The position numbers were made by a program, and so were the translations under genes. Of a stretch of 64,000 nucleotides of DNA, positions 36,677 to 45,577 are shown in pieces. The notes beneath the pieces were generated by a model. That model searched no databases and was not told the origin of the DNA. It worked only from the letters and a program-made list of their open reading frames with translations. This stretch comes from an uncultured Alphaproteobacteria bacterium. GTDB taxonomy: Bacteria; Pseudomonadota; Alphaproteobacteria; HIMB59; GCA-002718135. The stretch lies in NCBI GenBank assembly GCA_902595855.1, contig CACJRY010000002.1, positions 123,656 through 187,655 of the forward strand. The letters are read 5' to 3'. Numbering within the stretch: position 1 is the first letter of the stretch; each line of letters starts with the position of its first letter.

Positions 36677-38001
36677 CTGAAAGTAGACATAAAGTTAATG
36701 TCATATTTTCCTGATTGAAATGCTTCACTCATAATAATTTTTTGATGAAGTTGAATATTTGTATTAATGCCCATAATAACATATTCCTCTAGGGCTCTAT
36801 TCATTCTTGCAATACATTCTTTACGATTATCAGCATAGGTAATAAGTTTTCCAATCATACTATCATAATGAGGAGGTACAGAGTATCCTTGATAAACAGC
36901 AGCGTCAACTCGAACACCAAGTCCACCAGGCTGATGATATTGAGTAATTTTACCTGGGGAAGGAATAAAACTTTCAGGGTGTTCTGCATTAATCCGACAT
37001 TCAATAGAATGCCCTCTTATTTGAATAGCATCTTGAGTAATTTTAAGTTTTTCTCCAGAAGCTACCAATATTTGTTGTTTTACTAGATCAATCCCTGTTA
37101 CCATTTCTGTCACTGGATGCTCTACTTGTAATCTAGTGTTCATTTCCATAAAATAAAAATTTTCATTTTCATATAAAAATTCTAGTGTTCCAACTCCTTC
37201 GTACCCTATTGAAGTTACAGCTTTTTTACACAGATTACTAATTTCTATTCTTTTTTCATTTGACAAAAGCTCACTTGGACTTTCTTCAATTAGTTTTTGA
37301 TGCTTTCTTTGGATTGAACAATCACGCTCTCCTAGAGTAACTACGTTTCCATGTGAGTCTGCAAGAATTTGAATTTCAATATGTTTTGGTGTGGTTAAAA
37401 ATTTTTCTAAGTAAACGCTATCATCATTAAATGATTTTTTTGCTTCAACTTTTGCAGAATTTATTGCGTCTTTTATTTCATCGATTTTATTAACAACCCT
37501 CATTCCTTTGCCACCACCACCACTAGCAGCCTTCACAATTATTGGAAGTTCAACATTTTTTATGAATTGTTCAATTTCATTGTTATCTGAAATATCATTA
37601 AGACCGGGTACTGTAGGAACTTTGTTGTCATCCATTATTTTTTTTGCATCAATTTTATTACCCATAATTTTGATATGATTAGAGTGGGGACCAATAAATT
37701 TAATATTATGCTCTTCAATAATTTCTGCAAATCTTTGATTTTCACTTAAAAAACCATAACCTGGATGAATGCCGTCGACGTTAGTTAGAGTAGCAGCAGT
37801 AATAATTGCAGGAATATTAAGATAGCTTGATTGAGCAGATGCTGGGCCCACGCAAATACTTTCATCTGCCATTCTAACATGCATAGCGCTTTCATCAGCC
37901 TCTGAGTGAATAGCAACAGTTTTAATCCCTAGTTCTCTACAAGCCCTTAATATTCTTAAGGCAATCTCACCTCTGTTGGCGATTAAAATTTTTTTGAACA
38001 T
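36673..38001 (-). CDS. accC: Acetyl-CoA carboxylase, biotin carboxylase subunit
   Basis: AccC carboxylates the biotin of AccB with ATP and bicarbonate, starting fatty-acid synthesis. The 442-residue enzyme opens with KILIANRGEIALRILRACRELG. It has the ATP-grasp glycine loop KAASGGGGKGMRVV, the segment GERDCSIQRKHQKLIEESPS, the catalytic YFMEMNTRLQVEHPVTE and GHSIECRINAEHPES. All catalytic motifs are intact and the length is standard. It overlaps accB by one base upstream and aat downstream, giving one polycistron aroQ-accB-accC-aat. Confidence 0.97.
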   Translation of the reverse strand: MFKKILIANRGEIALRILRACRELGIKTVAIHSEADESAMHVRMADESICVGPASAQSSYLNIPAIITAATLTNVDGIHPGYGFLSENQRFAEIIEEHNIKFIGPHSNHIKIMGNKIDAKKIMDDNKVPTVPGLNDISDNNEIEQFIKNVELPIIVKAASGGGGKGMRVVNKIDEIKDAINSAKVEAKKSFNDDSVYLEKFLTTPKHIEIQILADSHGNVVTLGERDCSIQRKHQKLIEESPSELLSNEKRIEISNLCKKAVTSIGYEGVGTLEFLYENENFYFMEMNTRLQVEHPVTEMVTGIDLVKQQILVASGEKLKITQDAIQIRGHSIECRINAEHPESFIPSPGKITQYHQPGGLGVRVDAAVYQGYSVPPHYDSMIGKLITYADNRKECIARMNRALEEYVIMGINTNIQLHQKIIMSEAFQSGKYDINFMSTFS

Positions 38002-38447
38002 TATTCAAAAATAATTAAGTGATCTCCGAATTCTACCGGCTGACTGTTTAATGCAACTATTTTTTTTATAACTCCCGATTTAGGTGCTTTTATTTCGTTA
38101 AAAGTTTTCATTGCTTCTATTAATAAAAGAATATCACCAGCTTTTACATGTTGACCAATTTTTACATAAGGTGGAGAATTTGGATCTGCTGACAAATAAG
38201 CAACTCCAACCATAGGTGATTTAACTATATTTTCTTCATTTATAGTATCAATTTCATTATTATTTTCAGAGCTTTTTTTAATCTGAGGCTTTATCTCTTG
38301 GTTTGGCAATGGTTTATTTATTTGTTCTGATGAAATTTCGATTTCATAATCTCCCTTTTTTAATCTAAATTTTGCAACATTATTAATTTTTGTTTCATTA
38401 ATAATTAATTTAATATTTTGTATGTCATTTTTATCTATTTTGGTCAT
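38001..38447 (-). CDS. accB: Acetyl-CoA carboxylase, biotin carboxyl carrier protein
   Basis: AccB carries the carboxyl group on biotin between AccC and the transferase. The 148-residue protein has a charged, variable N-terminal half and a C-terminal biotinyl domain. The biotinylated lysine is Lys114 in LIEAMKTFNEIKAP; Thr follows it, where E. coli has Met. The domain begins at VKSPMVGVAYLS. It is coupled to accC (one-base overlap) and to aroQ upstream (four-base overlap). Confidence 0.95.
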   Translation of the reverse strand: MTKIDKNDIQNIKLIINETKINNVAKFRLKKGDYEIEISSEQINKPLPNQEIKPQIKKSSENNNEIDTINEENIVKSPMVGVAYLSADPNSPPYVKIGQHVKAGDILLLIEAMKTFNEIKAPKSGVIKKIVALNSQPVEFGDHLIIFE

Positions 38448-38890
38448 AATTTTTTATTATAAATTAATTTGTTCATTGCTTCAATTGCTAGTAAGTAACT
38501 ATCCTCACCAAATCCACAAATTACTCCATTAACTGCTTCGGAAGTTAAGCTTTTTCTTCTGTAATCCTCGCGGGCATAAATGTTAGAAATATGTACTTCA
38601 ATTTTTGGCTTAGCTGTTGCTCTTAATGCATCAAGTAAGGCTATTGATGTATGCGTATATGCAGCTGGATTAATGATAATACCATCAAAGTCACTTTGAA
38701 CTGAATGAATTTTTTCTATTAACTCACCTTCGTGATTACTTTGGAAAAATTCCATTTCCATATTATTTTTTTTACATTTATCAGCACATATAGATTTAAT
38801 ATTTTGCAATGAGGTGTTTCCATAAAAATTTTTTTCTCTATCTCCAAGTAAATTTAGGTTAGGACCATTAATAATTAATATTTTTTTCAT
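38444..38890 (-). CDS. aroQ: 3-Dehydroquinate dehydratase, type II
   Basis: AroQ performs the third step of the shikimate pathway, forming 3-dehydroshikimate. The 148-residue type II enzyme has the standard motifs: LIINGPNLNLLGDREKNFYG with the catalytic Arg/Tyr pair near residues 17-22, FQSNHEGELIEKIH, INPAAYTHTSIALLDAL (the His-containing loop) and EVHISNIYAREDYRRKS. Placement immediately before accB is a frequent alphaproteobacterial arrangement. The dcd-like gene is three bases upstream. Confidence 0.95.
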   Translation of the reverse strand: MKKILIINGPNLNLLGDREKNFYGNTSLQNIKSICADKCKKNNMEMEFFQSNHEGELIEKIHSVQSDFDGIIINPAAYTHTSIALLDALRATAKPKIEVHISNIYAREDYRRKSLTSEAVNGVICGFGEDSYLLAIEAMNKLIYNKKL

Positions 38891-38893
38891 ATT

Positions 38894-39952
38894 TCAAATA
38901 AAATGTTTACTTAACGCAAGCTTTTGATTCTGGTAGTTAGAATTTATTCTTTTGCCATATAACATAGATGATGATTTATTCAATTTTTCATATTGAATTC
39001 TTGCTATAGTTTGTCCATCTTCAATAATAAAGCTTACTTCATGAGTTTTCACCTCTAAAACAGCAAAAGAACCTTCAGGGTGACCAAATCCAGGATCAAA
39101 AAAACCAGCATAATGTACCCTGAAATCTCCGATACCTGTATCATATGGTATCATCTCACCAGCTAAATTTGGTGGAATGCAAATTTTTTCTTTAGATTTT
39201 AATATATAGAAACTATTTTTTTCAATAATCAAAGTATTATTTTTAGGCTTGATTGGCTCCCAGTAATTATGATGATTATGAATTTTAGATTTAGAAAAAT
39301 TAATAATAGGCGAATTAGTTTTTGATTTATATGCACAGATTTTTTTATTATTAGATAAATCTATACTTAATTTCAAACCATTTTCAAAGGTAACTTCTTT
39401 TTTTGAAAAGCATAACTTTTTGGTGCTATTTATTTTTTTTAGTTGTTTATCATTTAAATATATATTTTTATTATACACTAATCTCATTTGATTAAGTGTG
39501 TCTCCTTCTGAAAATTTTATATTGAAAGATTTGCAAGTAATTTCAATAAACATTTCACCTTTATATTTTAGTGGTATTTTTTCATATTCATTTGAATTAT
39601 CTAAAATTGTTCTGCAAAAAATATCTAATCTTCCTGTGCTACTCTTTGGATTACATTTTCCTTTAATTTGTGAATTTAAATTTAATTTTTCATTTAATCT
39701 AACAAGGTATGTTCGATTCTTTTTAAAAACTAATCCCTTAGCTAAATTGTATTTTTTTATGGATAACGATTTTAATTTATTTCTAATTTTTCCTCTGGGA
39801 CTCAAAAAACTATATTTTAATTCATAGCATTCATTACTTAAAGTAAGATCAACGCTTGAAGGCTGGATGCTACTTTCATTGTAATTTTTAGAAATTATTT
39901 GTTTATTTTTAATAAGATTTTTATAATCTTCGTAAGTAAGAGAACCATTCAT
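38894..39952 (-). CDS. dcd: 2'-Deoxycytidine 5'-triphosphate deaminase, two-domain type
   Basis: The 352-residue protein is the long dCTP deaminase form found in Alphaproteobacteria, with two tandem dUTPase-like domains. The first includes SSIQPSSVDLTLSNECYEL and GKCNPKSSTGRLDIFCRT, where the Ser-Ser-x-x-Arg block contacts the triphosphate. The second includes IPPNLAGEMIPYDTGIGDF and HYAGFFDPGFGHPEGSFAVLE. It makes dUTP for thymidylate synthesis. I use the ATG at 39952, whose A also ends the upstream TGA; a TTG one codon earlier is possible. The gene is unusually rich in Lys and Asn. Confidence 0.85.
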   Translation of the reverse strand: MNGSLTYEDYKNLIKNKQIISKNYNESSIQPSSVDLTLSNECYELKYSFLSPRGKIRNKLKSLSIKKYNLAKGLVFKKNRTYLVRLNEKLNLNSQIKGKCNPKSSTGRLDIFCRTILDNSNEYEKIPLKYKGEMFIEITCKSFNIKFSEGDTLNQMRLVYNKNIYLNDKQLKKINSTKKLCFSKKEVTFENGLKLSIDLSNNKKICAYKSKTNSPIINFSKSKIHNHHNYWEPIKPKNNTLIIEKNSFYILKSKEKICIPPNLAGEMIPYDTGIGDFRVHYAGFFDPGFGHPEGSFAVLEVKTHEVSFIIEDGQTIARIQYEKLNKSSSMLYGKRINSNYQNQKLALSKHFI

Positions 39953-41235
39953 CAATTTAAGTAATTATATATTGTTTTTTTTAATTTTTTATCACTAGTT
40001 TTTTCAGAAATTTTAATTAATTTTTCTTTAATTTCTGTAGTTTTATATTTGTTTTTTTGATTTATAATATTAAAAAATTTAACCCAATCCATTTTATCAA
40101 GATTTATAGCAATCTCTATAAATTTATTAATGATATATTTATTTTTTGGAAATTGAATTAATAAATTAGTATGATCGTGAAAAAAATTATTTTGTTCTAT
40201 TTTGCTTAAACTTTCAAAATTTGTATCTAAAAATATTTTATACTTTATATATTTGTTATTAGGGTAATTATCTAAAACAATTTCATAAAATTTTATAGAC
40301 TCATTTAGAAATCCATGTGATCTTAAAATATCTCCTTTTGTCTCTAAAAGAAAAATGTATTTTGGGTATTTATTTATTAAAAAATTAATATTTTTTAGTG
40401 AATTTTTCAAATCGCCTGACGTAGAACTAACTATAGATTCATAAAGAATTCTATAATCTTCTTTTAATGAAATTATGTTTAAATTGTTGTTATATGCCAT
40501 AAATTTAGCTTTTATAAAATTAAATTCATTTTCAAGGTCATCATCAAAATTAAATATTTTTGCTTTTGAATTATTTTCTATAATCTCATATCTCTCTTTA
40601 AAAATTGGATGGGTAGAAAATTTTTGATAATCTTCATTATAACCTTTATTTAAAGCATTTTTTTCTAAAATTTTTAAAAGTTCTTTTATTGAGTCAGATG
40701 ATAAATTTAAATTTTGAATAGTCTTCATTGAATATATATCAGCCTCTCTTTCTTGCTCTCTACTAAAACTAAAATAAAAGTTATTGATATTAGCTTGACT
40801 TGCAATTGTTCCTCCCAACATTTGAGGTTCTTCACTTAATAAACTGCCCGTAATAAGTGCTAAATTACTTATCATGTTAATTTTTGAAAATTGTTCAATA
40901 GTATCCTGTCTTTTTTCTAAATGAAAATACTCCAGGTGCCCTACTTCATGGGCCAAAACTGCAAGCAATGCAACATAGTCAGGTGACTGCTCTATCAACC
41001 CTGAAGATACAATAAGGTTGTTCTTACTTATTACAAAAGCGTTTGGATTTGAGTCTTTAATTATATGAATCTTTATTTCTTTTTTAAACTCATTAACAGA
41101 TTTAATACTTAGTAATAATTTTTTTAAAAATATTTCAGTTTCATAATCAAATATTTGACTAGAATGAGATATCTTTGATAAAAAAATGAAAGAAACACAG
41201 GTAAAAATTATTAATTTATATTTTAAGACCACCAA
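39952..41235 (-). CDS. M48-family zinc metalloprotease with TPR-like tail (BepA/YfgC-like)
   Basis: The 427-residue protein begins with a hydrophobic export signal (KLIIFTCVSFIFLSKISHS). It then has a M48 peptidase domain with the zinc motif AVLAHEVGHLEYFH (HExxH), a helper Glu in SREQEREADIYSMKT, and THPIFKERYEI. The C-terminal 200 residues are helical repeats of TPR type (LLETKGDILRSHGFLNESI). Related BepA proteins process or degrade outer-membrane proteins in the periplasm. The start is taken as TTG at 41235; a GTG lies one codon on. It overlaps the end of rne by 13 bases. Confidence 0.88.
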   Translation of the reverse strand: MVVLKYKLIIFTCVSFIFLSKISHSSQIFDYETEIFLKKLLLSIKSVNEFKKEIKIHIIKDSNPNAFVISKNNLIVSSGLIEQSPDYVALLAVLAHEVGHLEYFHLEKRQDTIEQFSKINMISNLALITGSLLSEEPQMLGGTIASQANINNFYFSFSREQEREADIYSMKTIQNLNLSSDSIKELLKILEKNALNKGYNEDYQKFSTHPIFKERYEIIENNSKAKIFNFDDDLENEFNFIKAKFMAYNNNLNIISLKEDYRILYESIVSSTSGDLKNSLKNINFLINKYPKYIFLLETKGDILRSHGFLNESIKFYEIVLDNYPNNKYIKYKIFLDTNFESLSKIEQNNFFHDHTNLLIQFPKNKYIINKFIEIAINLDKMDWVKFFNIINQKNKYKTTEIKEKLIKISEKTSDKKLKKTIYNYLN

Positions 41236-43106
41236 CCAGTTTTTTCCTCAGATTGTGCAATATCGTCATTTTGGACAGCTTCATTTTTTTCAAGATCGTT
41301 ATTGATCTTAATATTTAAATTTTTATCTTCTTTTTTTGTTTTCTTTTTACTTTTTTTAATTACCATTTTTTTTGTTTTGGAATTTTTTTTAACAGTTTTT
41401 TTCTCTGAATTTTTAGATCTATTTGTTTTGCCATTACTTTTTTCAGCAATATTTTTATGATTTGAAACTTCAATTATTGGTTCATGCAAAGAATACTCAT
41501 TTTTGAACTCAAAATTTATTACTGAGTCATAATTATTTTCAAGCAGATTAAGTTCTAATTTTTTTTCATTAATTAGATTTTCAGCTAAAGCACTATTACA
41601 TTTAACTAAAATATTTGAATTATTATTTTTAATTAATTTTTCTTTTATAACATTCAAAATTTGCTCACTAATTGATTTAGAATTTAGTATTAATCCAGAT
41701 CCGTTACATAAATTACATTTATCAAATGATTTATCAATTAAGCTTGATCTTAATCTTTGCCTTGATAATTCTAATAGACCAAACATGCTTATTCGCCCAA
41801 CTTGAATTCTTGCTCTATCCCTATACAACGCAGATTTAATAGTTTTTTCTACCTTAAAATTATTTCTGTAGTCGTCCATATCAATAAAATCTACTACAAC
41901 TAAACCACCTAAATCTCTTAATCTTAACTGCCTAGCTATTTCTGATGCAGCTTCTAAATTAGTTTTCAATGCAGTGCTTTCAATATTTCTCTCAGATGTA
42001 TTTTTCCCAGAATTGACATCAATTGCTACTAATGCTTCGGTTGTATTTATAACTATTGATCCTCCTGATTGTAATTTAACATTTAAACTATAAAGTTCAT
42101 TAATTTGAAATTCTATGTTTTGTTCTGCAAACAATGAATTTTCTTTAGACTTGAATAATTTAATTTTTTTTGTTTGCGTTGGTAATATATTTTTAGATAT
42201 TTTTTTTATTTTATCATATCCATCTTTTCCCTCTATCAGTACTTCATCAACTTCTTCAGTTAACATATCTCTAATAGCTCTTTTAAGAATACTGCCTTCT
42301 TCATAAATAATTTTAGGAGCTTCCGATTTAAGCGTTAAAGTTCTAATTTTATTCCATTGTGTTACTAAAAAAGTTAAATCTTTAGAGATTTCTTTTTTAC
42401 TTTTGCCAATACCAGCAGTTCTTACTATTACAGACATTTTATCTGGAATATTTACTGAAGCTAAAATTTGTTTTAACTTTTTTCTCTCTTCAATATCTCC
42501 AATTTTTCTGGATATGCCATCATTGTTCATACTATTTGGCATTAAAACACAATAACGTCCTGCAAATGATAAAAAAGTAGTTAGCGCAGCCCCTTTTAGG
42601 CCTCTTTCTTCTTTATTAATTTGAACTAAAATTACCTGTCTTGGTTTTATTACATCTTGTATTTTATATTTTTTAAAAAAATTAAAATATTCTTTTTTTG
42701 GATTTGATGTTTTAATTTTTATTTTTTTGGTTTCCTCATCATCATTTTGTGATGGCTGAGTTTTATCCTCTTCAACTTCAAGTGGTTCATCAATTTCATC
42801 TAAGTGCTCATCTGCAGATTTCTTTTCTAATAAATCTTTTAATTTTGCCTCATCTGCTGATGGAATTTTGAAATAATCAGGGTGTATTTCGGTAAGTGGA
42901 AGAAAGCCATTCCTATTGGCACCAAAGTCTACAAAAGCTGCTTGAAGAGATGGTTCTACACGGGTAATTTTTGCTAAATAAACATCACCTTTGACTGCAT
43001 TTTTTTTATTTGATTCAATTTCAAAGTCATCTAATTTCCCATTTTCAGTAACTGCGATTCTTGTTTCATTTGCATTTGATGCATCAATAAGTATTTTTTT
43101 CGACAT
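41223..43106 (-). CDS. rne: Ribonuclease E/G
   Basis: This endoribonuclease initiates mRNA decay and processes rRNA and tRNA precursors. The 627-residue protein starts KKILIDASNANETRIAV and has the S1 domain (DVYLAKITRVEPSLQAAFVDFG). The first catalytic Asp is in ALVAIDVNSGK and the second in VVVDFIDMDDYR, and CNLCNGSG provides the zinc-link cysteines. A Glu/Asp/Lys-rich insertion (about residues 95-135) interrupts the S1 region, as in alphaproteobacterial RNase E. The C-terminal tail of about 110 residues is Lys-rich and disordered, shorter than in E. coli, ending TGWWS. It is divergent from mrcA (122 bases). Confidence 0.94.
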   Translation of the reverse strand: MSKKILIDASNANETRIAVTENGKLDDFEIESNKKNAVKGDVYLAKITRVEPSLQAAFVDFGANRNGFLPLTEIHPDYFKIPSADEAKLKDLLEKKSADEHLDEIDEPLEVEEDKTQPSQNDDEETKKIKIKTSNPKKEYFNFFKKYKIQDVIKPRQVILVQINKEERGLKGAALTTFLSFAGRYCVLMPNSMNNDGISRKIGDIEERKKLKQILASVNIPDKMSVIVRTAGIGKSKKEISKDLTFLVTQWNKIRTLTLKSEAPKIIYEEGSILKRAIRDMLTEEVDEVLIEGKDGYDKIKKISKNILPTQTKKIKLFKSKENSLFAEQNIEFQINELYSLNVKLQSGGSIVINTTEALVAIDVNSGKNTSERNIESTALKTNLEAASEIARQLRLRDLGGLVVVDFIDMDDYRNNFKVEKTIKSALYRDRARIQVGRISMFGLLELSRQRLRSSLIDKSFDKCNLCNGSGLILNSKSISEQILNVIKEKLIKNNNSNILVKCNSALAENLINEKKLELNLLENNYDSVINFEFKNEYSLHEPIIEVSNHKNIAEKSNGKTNRSKNSEKKTVKKNSKTKKMVIKKSKKKTKKEDKNLNIKINNDLEKNEAVQNDDIAQSEEKTGWWS

Positions 43107-43209
43107 AATTTGGAAACTCCATTATAATTTGTAAAAATTCTTTTCATTTTTGTTATTTTTTTTTGAATTTAATTTAATTTATCCCTAATGTCATATTTTG
43201 AACTATTTC

Positions 43210-43223
43210 ACAATCTAGATTGT
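43210..43223. promoter_or_regulatory. 14-bp perfect palindrome upstream of mrcA (possible operator)
   Basis: ACAATCTAGATTGT at 43210-43223 is its own reverse complement over all 14 bases and ends five bases before the mrcA ATG. It lies in the 122-base region between the divergent rne and mrcA genes, where a dimeric repressor could act on either. A TATAAT on the minus strand (complement of 43121-43126) is the likely rne -10 box. No regulator is identified and the palindrome could be chance. Confidence 0.4.
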
Positions 43224-43228
43224 TATAA

Positions 43229-45577
43229 ATGAAAAAATTATTATACTGGTTTTTTGGCCTATTCTTGGTTTCATTCATAGTATTTAGTAGCGCCATTCTT
43301 ACAATACTATGGAAATATTCGCCGGAGTTACCAGGATATGATAAAATAGTTAATTACAAACCTAATTTATCTTCTAGGATTTACAGCTCTGATGGTCTTT
43401 TATTAAAAAGTTTTCACAAAGAAGAGAGGCTTTATGTTCCAATAAATAGAATTCCAAAAAACGTCATTAATGCATTTATATCAGCTGAAGATAAAAATTT
43501 TTTCAATCACCCAGGCATTGATTTGAATGCTATATTGAGAGCATCAATTTCAAATTTAATAAATAGTTTTAATAATAAAAAATTAATTGGAGCCTCGACA
43601 ATCACTCAGCAGGTTGTAAAAAATTTATTACTTACAAATGAAGTGAGCTATGAAAGAAAAATAAAAGAAATTTTGTTAGCATTAAGAATTGAAAACATAT
43701 TAAGTAAAGATAATATTTTAGAATTATATCTAAATGATATTTATCTAGGATATAGATCTTATGGTATTGCTTCCGCTAGCCTTAATTACTTTAATAAGTC
43801 GCTTTCTGATTTAAATATTGATGAAATTGCTTTCTTAGCATCTCTTCCTAAAGCGCCTAATAATTATAACCCAAATAAAAATTATGAAGCTGCTTTTGAA
43901 AGAAGAAATTGGGTTTTAGATAGAATGTACATAAATGGTTTTATTAAAGAAGATGATCTAAATTTTAAAAATCAACCTATAAAATTATATTCAAGAGATA
44001 AAATAATTTTCAATGAAGCAAGTTATTTTTATGAAGAGATTAGAAAAGAGCTATTTAGCAAATATGGTGAAAATAAATTTTATTCTGATGGTTTAATTAT
44101 TAAAACATCACTTGACTCAAAATTACAAAAATTAGCAAATGAAGCTCTAGTGCATGGCTTAATTGAATATGATAAACGTCATGGATGGAGAGGTCCTATT
44201 GACAATGTAAATATTAATGAAAAAAATATAAAAAGTTTTATAAAAAAATTTAACAATCCATTTCCTAATAAATGGCAAATCGTAATGATAAATAAAATAA
44301 ATAAATCATTACTTTCTGTTGCTGATAGTGAACAAAATAATTTAATTATTGATTTAAAATTTAAAGATAACGAATGGTTAAAAGAAGAATTTTTTTCATT
44401 AGGTGATTTAATTTTAGTAGAAAATAAAAAAAATAATTTAGTTATTAGGCAAATTCCAGAAGTTAATGGGGCTATTTTAGTTTTAAATCCACACTCAGGA
44501 GATGTGCTTGCAATGTCAGGAGGGTTAAGTTTTAATTTAAGTCAATTTAATAGATCAACACAAGCCAAGAGACAGCCTGGTTCAGCTTTTAAACCTTTTG
44601 TATATATCGCAGCGCTAAATGAAGGATTTAATCCTTCTACTTTAGTTCTAGATGCACCCTATGTCGTTGATCAAGGACCTGGTCTTCCTAAATGGAAGCC
44701 TGCTAACTATACAGATGAATTTTATGGTTTAACAACGATTAGAACTGGAATTGAAAAATCAAGAAATCTTATGACCATAAGACTTGCAAATGAAATTGGA
44801 ATTCCAAAAATACTTAAAACAGCAAAAGATTTTGGAATAGATGAGTTTCTTGAAGATAATTTATCTATGTCATTAGGAAGTGGATTGGTTAATTTAATTG
44901 ATATTACCAATGCTTATGGCATTATAGCAAATGGTGGAAAAAAAATTCAACCGAATTTTGTTCAAAGTATCTATAATAAAGAAGGAAAATTAATTTTTAA
45001 AAGTAATAAAAAAAAGTGTGATGATTGCTCCAAAATTAAAATTAATAAAAATTATAAAATACCAAATATCTCAAATGATAAAGAGACTATAATTGATGCT
45101 AGAATAGCCTATCAAATAACATCGATGATGGAAGGTGTAGTTCAGAGAGGTACTGCCTTGAAACTTAAAGATTTAGATTTGCCTCTCGCTGGAAAAACAG
45201 GCACAACAAATAAAAATAAAGATGCTTGGTTTATAGGATTTTCTCCTGATATAGTTGTTGGGATATTTGTAGGATATGATCAACCAAAATCTCTTGGTTA
45301 TAAAGAAACCGGCTCATCAGTCGCTGTTCCAATATTTAAAAATTACGCATTAAATTCAGAAATTAATAAAAATAATAAACCCTTTAGAATACCAGATGGT
45401 TTAACATTTATAAATATTGACCCTAACACAGGTATGCCATCCAATAATAAGAATGCAATAATGGAACCTTTTATTAAAAATTCAGAAAAAGATTTAAAAA
45501 ACGAAATTAATGTTATAGATTCATTAGGATTTAGTTCAGAAATTATTTCTGGTACTGCTGGCTTATTAAATAACTAA
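43229..45577 (+). CDS. mrcA: Penicillin-binding protein 1A (bifunctional glycosyltransferase/transpeptidase)
   Basis: This class A PBP polymerises and crosslinks peptidoglycan. The 782-residue protein has one N-terminal helix (about residues 4-28). The GT51 glycosyltransferase domain holds the catalytic Glu in AEDKNFFNHPGID and the conserved GASTITQQVVKNLLL. In the transpeptidase domain, the active Ser452 and Lys455 are in RQPGSAFKPFVY, the second motif is SRN in EKSRNLMTIRLA and the third is KTGT at residues 656-659. Length and motifs are normal. Its TAA overlaps the ATG of prfB by one base. Gene order rne/mrcA/prfB is conserved in Alphaproteobacteria, although the amidase gene often found there is absent. 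Confidence 0.96.
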   Translation: MKKLLYWFFGLFLVSFIVFSSAILTILWKYSPELPGYDKIVNYKPNLSSRIYSSDGLLLKSFHKEERLYVPINRIPKNVINAFISAEDKNFFNHPGIDLNAILRASISNLINSFNNKKLIGASTITQQVVKNLLLTNEVSYERKIKEILLALRIENILSKDNILELYLNDIYLGYRSYGIASASLNYFNKSLSDLNIDEIAFLASLPKAPNNYNPNKNYEAAFERRNWVLDRMYINGFIKEDDLNFKNQPIKLYSRDKIIFNEASYFYEEIRKELFSKYGENKFYSDGLIIKTSLDSKLQKLANEALVHGLIEYDKRHGWRGPIDNVNINEKNIKSFIKKFNNPFPNKWQIVMINKINKSLLSVADSEQNNLIIDLKFKDNEWLKEEFFSLGDLILVENKKNNLVIRQIPEVNGAILVLNPHSGDVLAMSGGLSFNLSQFNRSTQAKRQPGSAFKPFVYIAALNEGFNPSTLVLDAPYVVDQGPGLPKWKPANYTDEFYGLTTIRTGIEKSRNLMTIRLANEIGIPKILKTAKDFGIDEFLEDNLSMSLGSGLVNLIDITNAYGIIANGGKKIQPNFVQSIYNKEGKLIFKSNKKKCDDCSKIKINKNYKIPNISNDKETIIDARIAYQITSMMEGVVQRGTALKLKDLDLPLAGKTGTTNKNKDAWFIGFSPDIVVGIFVGYDQPKSLGYKETGSSVAVPIFKNYALNSEINKNNKPFRIPDGLTFINIDPNTGMPSNNKNAIMEPFIKNSEKDLKNEINVIDSLGFSSEIISGTAGLLNN

